A stretch of 52,822 nucleotides of DNA from Planctomycetota bacterium (GCA_021413735.1 JAIOPV010000160.1:1-52822); one strand, 5' to 3'; shown: positions 23,699 through 30,986, counted from the first letter of the stretch. Numbers and translations: made by a program. The notes: a model not told the origin generated them from the letters alone.

Positions 23699-23726
23699 GT
23701 GAAGTGCTTCGAGTTGTCGCGATGAG

Positions 23727-24296
23727 TCACCGCGTGCCAGCGCGGGAGTCGTTGCACACCCTGCGTGCCCCGGTCTTCCTCGACGGCTTCACCTGTTCAT
23801 CACCTTCGCCCAGAATCTTCGCCGCCTGTTGCAATCGGCGTCTGATCGTTTCGAGGCTCGTTCCAGTCAGATGGCCGATATCGCGGAGATCGTACTTGTG
23901 AACGTAAAATAGATTAACGGCATCTCTCAGATCGTGCGGCAGATCGCGCACCGCCAGGGGCAACGTCGGGCCGTAGCTGCCCCGATCCGGGGCCGGCAGT
24001 GCTTCTGTGATTTCCTCATGTGCCGGCCTCGTGGCAAACCGGTGTCGCTCGCGGGCAAGAGTACGACGAATCCACATTCGGGCCGCCGCTGCCGCGAACG
24101 CTACGAACGTCCCAAGCGACGGGTTCCACTTCTTCAACGCCCACATCACAGCATCAACCGAAGCATCGCGGGCAGCCTCGCGGAGCTTCGGTTCTTTCGC
24201 GAGGTTGTTTGCGATGCCTTCTACATACCGCAACGCCGCTTTGATCTGCTCATCAGTCGGCCGATTTGTCGCATCCGCTGCCGTGCCTGCCGCCAT
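23727..24296 (-). CDS. RNA polymerase sigma factor (sigma-70 family, ECF-like)
   Basis: 189 residues. Region 2: ALRYVEGIANNLAKEPKLRE then ASVDAVMWALKKWNPSLGTF and VAFAAAAARMWIRRTLARER. Region 4: LPHDLRDAVNLFYVHKYDLR then DIGHLTGTSLETIRRRLQQAAKIL, a clear helix-turn-helix. The layout is that of short sigma factors carried by planctomycetes and some phages. It lies between the DnaB-like helicase and the HTH gene, so it could drive the late block downstream. GAGG lies upstream of the ATG. No anti-sigma gene is recognisable nearby. Confidence 0.8.
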   Translation of the reverse strand: MAAGTAADATNRPTDEQIKAALRYVEGIANNLAKEPKLREAARDASVDAVMWALKKWNPSLGTFVAFAAAAARMWIRRTLARERHRFATRPAHEEITEALPAPDRGSYGPTLPLAVRDLPHDLRDAVNLFYVHKYDLRDIGHLTGTSLETIRRRLQQAAKILGEGDEQVKPSRKTGARRVCNDSRAGTR

Positions 24297-24314
24297 GTGC
24301 TTAACCTCGTCGGG

Positions 24315-24350
24315 TGTCGGGACGCTCGTCCTTTGCGCTCCGTCCCGACA
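24315..24350. terminator. Intercistronic hairpin
   Basis: TGTCGGGACG / CGTCCCGACA, perfect 10-bp stem with a 16-base loop, between the helicase and the sigma-factor gene. Confidence 0.55.
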
Positions 24351-24357
24351 GTGACTT

Positions 24358-25710
24358 TCACCGTGGCGAGTTCTCGAACCGCGTGATCGTTCGCCGATAC
24401 GCCAACGTCAGTTCCCCCGTCGGGCCGCTCCGATTCTTTGCGATGATGCAATCGGTTGCCCACACTGGCGATTCTGGGGGTTGATCGGGTTGCGGGTTCA
24501 GCAGCAGAACCGCGTCGGCGTGCGCCTCGATCTCACCCGATTCCCGAAGGTCCGACAGTTTTGGCTTGCCGCCCGTGCGGTTCTCGGCTTCGCGGTTGAG
24601 TTGAGCCAGGAGCAACACCGGTACATTGCACGCGCGGGCGAGTTGTTTCACACGTCGGGCGATGGTGCCGACTTGCAAGTGTCGCGGATCGCGCTCGTTC
24701 TCCGGCCGCATGAGTTGCAGGTAGTCCACAACCACCAGTTTCACACCGCGACGACGAACCGCACGGCGAACGATTGCCGCGAGACGGGCCGCCGTGAGGT
24801 CGGGCGCGTCGTCCACCTCCAACGGTTCGCCCCGGAGTTTAGCAGCAGCATCACACACGGCGGCGCTGTGGTGTTCGTTGAGTTGCCCAGACTGGATCAT
24901 GCGAAGGGGAACGCCACTCCGCACGGCGAACAGTCGATCCGTGATTTCCGTAGCCGACATTTCGAGTGATGCGAACAGCACCGGGAAACCAGATGCCGCG
25001 ACGTTCGACGCGATACCGAGAGCGAGTGCCGTTTTGCCACAACCGGGGCGAGCGCCGACTACGATCAGTTGGCCAGCTTTCAAACCCGCAAGGTACGAAT
25101 CGAGTTCACAGAACCCGGTTTCCAATCCGTCGGGGCCACTCCGACTAGAACGGTCGTCAATCCGGGCGAGCCCATCACGGACGAGAACATCGGCAGAGCG
25201 TGGGCCGCTTGCCGCAATGTCCTGTTCACCCTCGGCGAACAATAACGCCTCACACTCCGCGAGGATGTCGGCCGCCGGTCGCCCCGAATCACGAACCCGC
25301 GCCGCGATCTCAACCGCGACGTGCCGGAGCTTCCGAACCCTCGCCGCCTCTTTCACCCGGCCCGCGAGGTAGTCGGCCATTGTGTCGCCGGGAACCTCGG
25401 AGATGAGGTCGAAGAACCAACCCGCCGGACGGTGCCCCAACTCAACCGCCGTACCATCTCCCGACATCCGTTCGTGAACGGTCACCGCCGTCACCGGGGA
25501 ATTCTCTTCCCGCAAGGCGAGCATTGTTTTGAACACCAACCCGTGAGCGTGAACGGCGAAGTCGGCTACGGTCACAATTTCAGCCGCCCTATCCAGCCCG
25601 TCGCCGTTGCGTGTGTCGCTCCACAGACAAGCCCCGAGCAAGTGCCGCTCAATGCCGGTTGCCCGGTCAACGTCATTCGCACAATCCCGAAACGTCTCAG
25701 TTGCGACCAC
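24358..25710 (-). CDS. DnaB-like replicative helicase
   Basis: 450 residues in the DnaB layout: N-terminal helical domain (about 15-160; ERHLLGACLW, DFAVHAHGLVFKTMLAL), then a RecA-fold ATPase with Walker A GARPGCGKTAL (219-229), FASLEMSATEITDRLFA, Walker B KLVVVDYLQLM (Asp 329) and LLAQLNREAENRTGGKPKLSDLRESGEIEAHAD. It would unwind the replication fork of the element. It begins at GTG and overlaps the replication initiator-like gene by 14 bases. The host dnaB is expected elsewhere, so this copy suggests autonomous replication of the excised element. Confidence 0.88.
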   Translation of the reverse strand: MVATETFRDCANDVDRATGIERHLLGACLWSDTRNGDGLDRAAEIVTVADFAVHAHGLVFKTMLALREENSPVTAVTVHERMSGDGTAVELGHRPAGWFFDLISEVPGDTMADYLAGRVKEAARVRKLRHVAVEIAARVRDSGRPAADILAECEALLFAEGEQDIAASGPRSADVLVRDGLARIDDRSSRSGPDGLETGFCELDSYLAGLKAGQLIVVGARPGCGKTALALGIASNVAASGFPVLFASLEMSATEITDRLFAVRSGVPLRMIQSGQLNEHHSAAVCDAAAKLRGEPLEVDDAPDLTAARLAAIVRRAVRRRGVKLVVVDYLQLMRPENERDPRHLQVGTIARRVKQLARACNVPVLLLAQLNREAENRTGGKPKLSDLRESGEIEAHADAVLLLNPQPDQPPESPVWATDCIIAKNRSGPTGELTLAYRRTITRFENSPR

Positions 25711-26584
25711 AGCCAGCCCCCGCGAGTTGTGAGAGATATTCCGGGTTCAGCATCGGGTTGTCCGATGCCCGCTTGATCCGCGTTGCTTCACCCGGCGGCC
25801 CGACCGTTCGAGGCGGTTCGTCTTCCCATCGGCGAGCATTGAGCCACGGGCCCGGATGCTTCCACGCCTGCCATTCCTGTTTCGCTGCCTTGTATCGTTC
25901 CAACCCCGCGAGGATGTCGGCGAGCATCGTGTCGTCCACGTTGAGCTTGCCCCACGCCTTCATCGCTGCCGGCTTGTCCACGCGGTTCGGGTAGGCTTCC
26001 CAGAACTTCGCGAACATCGGGCAAGCATCCGGTGCCGACCGCTTCGGTTTCGGATCGGGTTTTGGTTTTGTCTCCGGGGTCTGTTCCTTCACCACCTCCA
26101 CGGCGACAGCCGGGGGGTATTTGGTAAGGGAAAGGGATAGGGAAGAATGTGGCTCACATTCCGTCCGGATTCCGTCCGCTTGTCGGTGGGATTCTGGCTC
26201 ACCCTGAGCCACTATCCCGCCAGAAAGCGAACCCGCCCGCTCATCACCGGGGACGTCATCCAACCCATCCGCCCACGCTGGTACCGTCACGAAGTAACGG
26301 GCCGCGCGTCCCTTCGCACCGGGTTCGTAGTTCAACCATCCGGCCTCGACCGCCTTGTCTCGGAGACGCTTCATTCCCGCGAGGCTCAGCCCGGTTCGCG
26401 TTGCGAGGTCATCGTTGAAGAACGTCACCGCCCGCCGATAGCCGGCCGCGTCTTCAGTGTTCACGATGAACGCCAAGAGCCAGCAAGCATCGGGGCCGAT
26501 GTCGCCGCCAAGACACACCTTCCCCATCAGCCGGCAAAATTTGTGGGCGAAGAACCTCGGACGTTCCGGGTAGACGCTGTTCAC
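25697..26584 (-). CDS. Replication initiator/helicase-loader-like protein
   Basis: 295 residues from a GTG at 26584 that overlaps the preceding small gene's stop (GTGA). N-terminal winged-helix region: FAHKFCRLMGKVCLGGDIG then DACWLLAFIVNTED, and FFNDDLATRTGLSLAGMKRL then RDKAVEAGWLNYEPGAKGRAARYF. A Pro/Lys linker (TKPKPDPKPKRSAP) leads to FAKFWEAYPNRVDKPAAMKAW, the C-terminal module found in phage O-like and DnaT-like proteins. It probably binds the element origin and loads the DnaB-like helicase encoded next. Confidence 0.75.
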   Translation of the reverse strand: MNSVYPERPRFFAHKFCRLMGKVCLGGDIGPDACWLLAFIVNTEDAAGYRRAVTFFNDDLATRTGLSLAGMKRLRDKAVEAGWLNYEPGAKGRAARYFVTVPAWADGLDDVPGDERAGSLSGGIVAQGEPESHRQADGIRTECEPHSSLSLSLTKYPPAVAVEVVKEQTPETKPKPDPKPKRSAPDACPMFAKFWEAYPNRVDKPAAMKAWGKLNVDDTMLADILAGLERYKAAKQEWQAWKHPGPWLNARRWEDEPPRTVGPPGEATRIKRASDNPMLNPEYLSQLAGAGCGRN

Positions 26585-26865
26585 CGGGTCACCCCTTCCG
26601 CGAGGCATCCCCACCGCGAGACGATGTAATCTCGGAACGGTCCCGCCCGCGCGACTACTGCCGGCCGCGTCGAGTACGACGGAACCGGATCGGCTGCACA
26701 CCTCCGAGCGAACTCAGCCGCAAGCCCGCCCACGAACGGAACCACAACGGGCTTCCTGATTCGTGGATGATTTGCTCTTGCGCTTTTCTTCCCCGTCTGG
26801 GATGATGTCGTCCGCATTAACGCTCGCAGTTGCCCCGGCCGGTTTACGCACCGACACGGAGTCAT
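26581..26865 (-). CDS. Small hypothetical protein coupled to the replication gene
   Basis: 94 residues, basic (TGKKSARANHPRIRKPVVVPF), with LAAEFARRCAADPVPSYSTR and FRDYIVSRWGC in the second half. Support is mainly positional: its TGA overlaps the GTG of the replication gene as GTGA. An ATG at 26817 would shorten it by 16 residues. No family recognised. Confidence 0.5.
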   Translation of the reverse strand: MTPCRCVNRPGQLRALMRTTSSQTGKKSARANHPRIRKPVVVPFVGGLAAEFARRCAADPVPSYSTRPAVVARAGPFRDYIVSRWGCLAEGVTR

Positions 26866-26898
26866 CGGTTCAGGGTCCGAAAGAAACGGGTTGAGTTC

Positions 26899-26946
26899 AC
26901 ACAGCGAGGTGGTTCCGGAGTGGCATCCGGAACCACCTCGCTGTGT
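26899..26946. terminator. Strong hairpin with a 21-bp perfect stem
   Basis: Arms 26899-26919 and 26926-26946 are perfectly complementary around the loop GTGGCA. It lies one base after the stop of the DUF1580-like gene and before the replication genes. It lacks a long U-tract on the transcribed strand, so it may partly terminate, protect RNA ends or act as a replication or packaging structure. Confidence 0.65.
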
Positions 26947-26947
26947 T

Positions 26948-27268
26948 TCATGCGCCCATCAGTTCGAGTTCACGGCAAGCCCGCGTTGTGGCGCTCCGCT
27001 GCTCTGAGAGCGTTCGTGGTTGAGCTTCGTCGGCAGACTGTTCCGGATTCAACCGTTCGAGAAAGTCGGCTAGCGCTTCCTCGGTGACGAAACGACTCTG
27101 ACCGAACCGAATGGCGCGGAGCTTGATCCGCTCTCCATTCGGAAGAAGGATTCCGTGATCCACCATCCGCCCGACCGTTGATCGGTGAGCGTGTCCACCA
27201 TTGCGACCCGGAAAGCGTCGAGCGACGGCTGCGAATGTCATTGCCTTTGGTGTCGCTTCAAGCATCGT
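26948..27268 (-). CDS. DUF1580-like DNA-binding protein
   Basis: 106 residues from ATG 27268 with GGGG eight bases upstream. TFAAVARRFPGRNGGHAHRS then TVGRMVDHGILLPNGERIKL then RAIRFGQSRFVTEEALADFLERL is the layout of the planctomycete DUF1580 family, a winged helix-turn-helix related to excisionases. It is the first gene after the integrase on this strand and a candidate excisionase or early regulator. A GTG at 27313 would add 15 residues. The tail (ADEAQPRTLSEQRSATTRACRE) is unassigned. Confidence 0.7.
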   Translation of the reverse strand, partial: TMLEATPKAMTFAAVARRFPGRNGGHAHRSTVGRMVDHGILLPNGERIKLRAIRFGQSRFVTEEALADFLERLNPEQSADEAQPRTLSEQRSATTRACRELELMGA

Positions 27269-27423
27269 TCTGCCCCTTTGGGTTGGATCGTTGCACCGTG
27301 TGCAACCTGTCACCTATTCCTTTGCAGTTGGACCCCTCAAAAAAATTTCCGCGCGTGTGCCGCGCGGAGTGAAATTGTGTTCACATCTGAATTTGTGTGT
27401 AGATTGAGGTGGGGAACGAAATA
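27269..27423. other. Upstream region of the leftward replication operon
   Basis: 155 bases without a gene, AT-richer than its surroundings (a run of A/T near 27340-27350). It should hold the promoter of the DUF1580-like gene and the replication block, but I cannot name clear -35 and -10 boxes. Confidence 0.35.
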
Positions 27424-27453
27424 ACCCCGGCAGCGAACCAACGCTGCCGGGGT
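27424..27453. terminator. Terminator hairpin after the integrase
   Basis: ACCCCGGCAGCG / CGCTGCCGGGGT, perfect 12-bp stem with a 6-base loop, 49 bases beyond the integrase stop on the minus strand. Confidence 0.7.
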
Positions 27454-27501
27454 CGAAGTGTTTGAGGTCGTGTCAAGCCGGGTTGTCGAGGTGTTCGAGG
27501 C

Positions 27502-28803
27502 TTATCCGATCTTCTCTGCGATTGCGACCGCGAGGGCTTCATTCTTTTCGGCGTAGACTTGGGTGACGTTCGCGTGCGCGTGTCCGAGCGTGACTTGTGC
27601 GGCTTCGAGCCCGTGCGCCTTCCGCACCTTCGTGCCGAACGTGTGCCGTAATCGGTTCGGTGCCCAGCGGTGCGTGTCCTGCCAAGCCTTCAGTTCTTCA
27701 AGTTGCTTCGGTGTCAGCCGCGCCTTCCATTTGGCTTGCGTCTCGTCATCGCGTTGACACAACGGGGCTTTCGCGGGGAATGCCTTGTCGCACGCCCTGG
27801 CGATGGCGATGCCATACCGAACCGTTGTGTACCGGTCGTTGTACCGATGATTTTTCTTCAGCTTGGCGAGCTTCCTTTTCTCGCTGGCTGATACCTTCGT
27901 TTTCCGCTTCGCAGATCGGGCCGCCATCGCTTCCAGCATCGCCTTGTGAGGGCTGAACAGGTATTCGGTGTCGTCGGCCGTGCGGAACGCCGCAATGATA
28001 TCCTGTGCCCGCTTGCCGATGGCGATAGCTCGCGTGTGCCCCCGGTGTTCGTTCTTGTGCTTCTTGGGTCGGAATACCCACACGTCGCCGCTGGTGTCGA
28101 TCTCCGAAACGCGGAGCCGCGTCACTTCACCGGGACGCATACCCGTGAGGCGCTGAACTTCGATCAGTCCGCGAACATGCCGGGTAACGAATGGGAGTGT
28201 TGCGTCTACGATATCATCTTCGACGGGTCCGATGGGGTCGGGATCGTGCGCGAGCGTGTGCCCCTTCTGCAACCCGCCGACCGTGCTGAGAGCCTGGAAA
28301 ACCGACGGCGGAATCAGTTCTTCTGCAACCGCCCACTTGAACATTCTCTTCGCGACTCCGAGCCGCTTGTTACACTCCGCCCGCGAAAGCCCATCGACTA
28401 CCCAACTCTGTTGGACGGCTCGCAGCTTCAGAGGGCCGAAGTCGGTTGCGTCGATGTCGCCATAGAGTTTCCGAATTGCACGAATGACGAGCTTCACCTC
28501 GACAAGCGCCGACGCGGTTTTCCCGTCTCGGTCCCGATAGTACATCGTGGCATGCGACAGATACCGAACGAGAAGTTCCGCGAGGCCGAAAGCGTTGGGT
28601 TTCTTCTCGCGAGCAACGGCCGCCGGTGAGACGGTGCATTCCAACATGGTACGGGCAAAGGCATCACGCGATTCTTGGCTTCCAAACTCTCCGGGCAGCA
28701 ACTTGTCGTGATGATGCCCGGCGGGATCAGTCCAGACAAACCGCGCCCTCCCGCTTGGCTTGTGACGTAAGTAGCTTGCTGTGGTGTTCTTGGGACGTGC
28801 CAT
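27502..28803 (-). CDS. int: Tyrosine recombinase (integrase)
   Basis: 433 residues. The catalytic domain has TGMRPGEVTRLR (Arg 223), PNRLRHTFGTKVR (Arg 386), LGHAHANVTQVYAEKN (His 408, nucleophile Tyr 417). The position usually filled by His in the HxxR box is Asn 383. An insert-like basic stretch at 295-325 (RSAKRKTKVSASEKRKLAKL) interrupts the catalytic domain. The N-terminal arm- and core-binding domains are present. It lies about 115 bases from the right attachment copy and probably recombines at the 16-bp core in mutS2. Confidence 0.9.
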   Translation of the reverse strand: MARPKNTTASYLRHKPSGRARFVWTDPAGHHHDKLLPGEFGSQESRDAFARTMLECTVSPAAVAREKKPNAFGLAELLVRYLSHATMYYRDRDGKTASALVEVKLVIRAIRKLYGDIDATDFGPLKLRAVQQSWVVDGLSRAECNKRLGVAKRMFKWAVAEELIPPSVFQALSTVGGLQKGHTLAHDPDPIGPVEDDIVDATLPFVTRHVRGLIEVQRLTGMRPGEVTRLRVSEIDTSGDVWVFRPKKHKNEHRGHTRAIAIGKRAQDIIAAFRTADDTEYLFSPHKAMLEAMAARSAKRKTKVSASEKRKLAKLKKNHRYNDRYTTVRYGIAIARACDKAFPAKAPLCQRDDETQAKWKARLTPKQLEELKAWQDTHRWAPNRLRHTFGTKVRKAHGLEAAQVTLGHAHANVTQVYAEKNEALAVAIAEKIG

Positions 28804-28815
28804 TGGTGCAACCGG

Positions 28816-28834
28816 GTTTCTTGGAATGATTCCA
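28816..28834. repeat. GTTTCTTGGAAT with inverted CTTGGAAT, right end
   Basis: GTTTCTTGGAAT followed at once by an inverted arm (ATTCCAAG), giving a CTTGGAAT-G-ATTCCAAG palindrome 13 bases upstream of the integrase start. Likely the right-end counterpart of the left-end repeats. Being over the integrase leader, it may also regulate int. Confidence 0.6.
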
Positions 28835-28907
28835 AGATATTACCATCCGATTCCGCCCGTTGTCAATCACTTAAACGACTTGAATTTCCTGTGATTATGT
28901 TTCGTTG

Positions 28908-30923
28908 TCACTTTTCTGGGAAGATCTCTTCAAAAGGGATTTCCCATTCTCCCAAGCCGACGCTCACCTTCACGGTCTGTTTCTTCGAGTCCACACGCAC
29001 GACCTTACCCGTCGAATTAAAACGCGACACGCGAACAACCTCGCCAGTCTTGAGATTCGCACGCGCCTCGTTCAGAGCCGCCTTCTCCGCAAGCTCGCGA
29101 TCCAACGCCCCACGACGACGCTCGAATTCTTCCTTCTCCTTGTCGGCCTCGTGTCGCGCTGCCATCGCATCGACCTTTGCCTTCTCCGCTTCCTCACGGA
29201 GTTGCTGAAGTCGCGCGAGTTCGCCCGTCTTTCCCTTCCGACGTTTCAGATACTTGTGCGCTCGCTTCAGCAGTTCCTTCGGCAACTTCAGCCGGCGAGC
29301 GATCTTCAACGCGTTGCTCATGCCGAACTGTCCGATGTGCAGGCGATACGTCGGTCGCATCGTTTCCACATCGAACTCGACTGCTCCATTCTCGGCACGC
29401 TCGTTGTTGAACGCATACGTTTTCAGGTCGCCAAGGTGCGTTGTCACGATCGCACGGCAACCCACCTTGTCCAACTGATCGAGAATCGCTCGCCCAAGTG
29501 CGGCTCCCTCTGTGGGGTCGGTGCCCGCTCCGAGTTCATCGAACAACAGAAGGCTATCGGCGGTGGCTGTTTCAAAGATGGAGGCGATACGTGAGATGTG
29601 CGAACTGAACGTGCTGAGTGATTGTTCCAGGCTTTGCTCGTCGCCGATGTCCGCGAGGATGTGCTTGAACACCGGAACCAGACTCCCCTCCCCCGCCGGC
29701 AAATGCATTCCGCACTGAGCCATCAAGCAGAGCAACCCCGTCGTTTTCAGCGTGACCGTTTTGCCGCCCGTATTCGGTCCCGTGATGATGAGCAGGTTGA
29801 AACCAATGCCCAACCGTAGATCAATCGGAACTACCTTCCGGAGGGCGGAAGGCGGAGGGCGGAGGGCGGAGTCAGACAATGGCTTTTCTTCTTCCGCCTT
29901 CTGCCCTCCCCCTTCCGCCTTCGTGTGAGGTTCGTTGCGGAAGATCGCTTCGAGAATTGGGTGACGTGCGTTGCGGAGCCAGAGGCGACCTTCGGTATTC
30001 ACGTCCGGCGGATACATCCCGAAGTCGCGGCTGTAGCGTGCCTTCGCGGTGATGAGGTCGAGCTTCGCGATCACGTCGAGCGAGTAACACAACGGCTTCG
30101 CTACTCTGCCCACTTCGGCACTGAGTCGCCTCAGAACGCGCTTCACTTCACGGTCTTCATCGGCTTTGAGACCCACCCGTTCCACGCTGAGATTCGCGAC
30201 GCTCGCTGGCTCGATAAACACCGTTTCGCCGGTGCCGCTCATGCGGTGTACGACGCCCTGTACCTTGTGTCGATAGTTGACGGAGACGGGAAGAACGTAG
30301 TGATCGCCGTGAACGGTCGCGTTCGGATAGCTCAGAGCCTTGCGTAATTCTGGATCGCGGAGAAGTCGCCGAATCTCGGCCTTCACCTTCTCGTCGAGAT
30401 CGAACAGTTTCTGCCGAACAGTTGCGAGATCGCGACTCGCCATGTCGAGAACGTGTCCGCGACCGTCAATACACCCGCCGATACTCTTGCCGACGGTGCC
30501 GAGGTCTTCGATGCCCGACAGCATCTCGATCAAGCCGTGAAGATTCTCCGCGAGCCGCATTCGATAGCGGTAAATGGCACCCGTGCAGTTCAGGCTTTCG
30601 GCCACTTCAATGAGTTGCTCGGCTGTCAGCATGGTGCCGATGGCAGCGCGACGAGCAAGTAACCTCACATCGTGCAGGCCCGCGAACGGTGGCGATTGAC
30701 CCAGCCCGAGCGCCGTGACCATTTCCGTCGTGTAGCCCATCTCGGTGCGGATCGTCGGGGCATCGAGACTTGGCTCGATTTGCAGCGCGAGATCACGACC
30801 GAGCGACGACGCAGCATAGTCGGCGAGCAGTGCGCGGACCTTATCGAACCCGAGCAAATCGAGGGTGTGAGCATCCATGATGTCGGATTCAACAACAGTG
30901 AGTTCGGCGGTTGCAGTGGTCAT
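28908..30923 (-). CDS. mutS2: MutS2 family protein, Smr-less, C-terminus supplied by the element
   Basis: 671 residues. Core and ATPase: LLIITGPNTGGKTVTLKTTG (Walker A), SLLLFDELGAGTDPTEGAALG (Walker B), AIVTTHLGDL, then the coiled coil (RKGKTGELARLQQLREEAEK) and a KOW-like end (LKTGEVVRVSRFNSTGKVVR). MutS2 proteins are usually near 780 residues with a C-terminal Smr nuclease domain; this one stops after the KOW-like segment. Because the displaced left-end copy also stops at once (EEIFPV), the Smr loss predates the element. A 27-codon in-frame palindromic insert interrupts the protein near residues 334-361. Confidence 0.9.
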   Translation of the reverse strand: MTTATAELTVVESDIMDAHTLDLLGFDKVRALLADYAASSLGRDLALQIEPSLDAPTIRTEMGYTTEMVTALGLGQSPPFAGLHDVRLLARRAAIGTMLTAEQLIEVAESLNCTGAIYRYRMRLAENLHGLIEMLSGIEDLGTVGKSIGGCIDGRGHVLDMASRDLATVRQKLFDLDEKVKAEIRRLLRDPELRKALSYPNATVHGDHYVLPVSVNYRHKVQGVVHRMSGTGETVFIEPASVANLSVERVGLKADEDREVKRVLRRLSAEVGRVAKPLCYSLDVIAKLDLITAKARYSRDFGMYPPDVNTEGRLWLRNARHPILEAIFRNEPHTKAEGGGQKAEEEKPLSDSALRPPPSALRKVVPIDLRLGIGFNLLIITGPNTGGKTVTLKTTGLLCLMAQCGMHLPAGEGSLVPVFKHILADIGDEQSLEQSLSTFSSHISRIASIFETATADSLLLFDELGAGTDPTEGAALGRAILDQLDKVGCRAIVTTHLGDLKTYAFNNERAENGAVEFDVETMRPTYRLHIGQFGMSNALKIARRLKLPKELLKRAHKYLKRRKGKTGELARLQQLREEAEKAKVDAMAARHEADKEKEEFERRRGALDRELAEKAALNEARANLKTGEVVRVSRFNSTGKVVRVDSKKQTVKVSVGLGEWEIPFEEIFPEK
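28918..28933. repeat. Attachment site, right copy (within mutS2)
   Basis: GGGAAGATCTCTTCAA, identical to 15065-15080. It encodes FEEIFP of MutS2 on the minus strand, so insertion kept the gene open and swapped only the last residues. Confidence 0.85.
29839..29920. repeat. In-frame palindromic insert in mutS2
   Basis: A purine/pyrimidine-biased palindromic stretch of GGCGGAAGG-type steps with a complementary CCTTCCGCC-type arm around a short centre. It keeps the mutS2 frame and encodes AEGGGQKAEEEKPLSDSALR then PPPSALR, between RHPILEAIF and PIDLRLGIGF, which are adjacent motifs in normal MutS2. Confidence 0.7.
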
Positions 30924-30935
30924 GCACGCAGGACA

Positions 30936-30953
30936 CCCCTTTGGGTAAAGGGG
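30936..30953. terminator. Hairpin upstream of mutS2
   Basis: CCCCTTT / AAAGGGG, 7-bp stem with a 4-base loop, just upstream of the mutS2 start. It may end transcription arriving from further upstream on this strand. Confidence 0.45.
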
Positions 30954-30986
30954 TTCGCGGCAACTGGAATTGTACGTCTGGGCGTG

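Larger units (their letters stand above)
15065..28933. mobile_element. Integrative phage-satellite-like element in the 3' end of mutS2
   Basis: The segment is bounded by two copies of GGGAAGATCTCTTCAA (15065-15080 and 28918-28933) and carries a tyrosine integrase about 115 bases inside the right end. The right copy encodes, on the minus strand, the last residues of mutS2 (EEIFPEK-stop). The left copy reads EEIFPV-stop in the same orientation, which I interpret as the displaced native end. Cargo: replication genes, sigma factor, HTH factors, terminase small subunit, tail-type proteins and about ten small unknowns. No portal, large terminase or capsid gene is visible. Most genes have strong GGAGG-like ribosome sites, unlike many host genes here. 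Phage satellite, degraded prophage or another integrative element all remain possible. Confidence 0.88.

Noticed and set aside
21917-23725. A 602-residue plus-strand open frame across the element
   Set aside because: It runs antisense to three better-supported minus-strand genes with strong ribosome sites. Its composition (Arg, Pro, Ser, His) is typical of reverse frames in GC-rich DNA, and no domain is recognisable.
15065-28933. Complete temperate prophage
   Set aside because: No large terminase, portal, head protease, capsid or lysis enzyme could be recognised, and the length is too small for a complete tailed phage.
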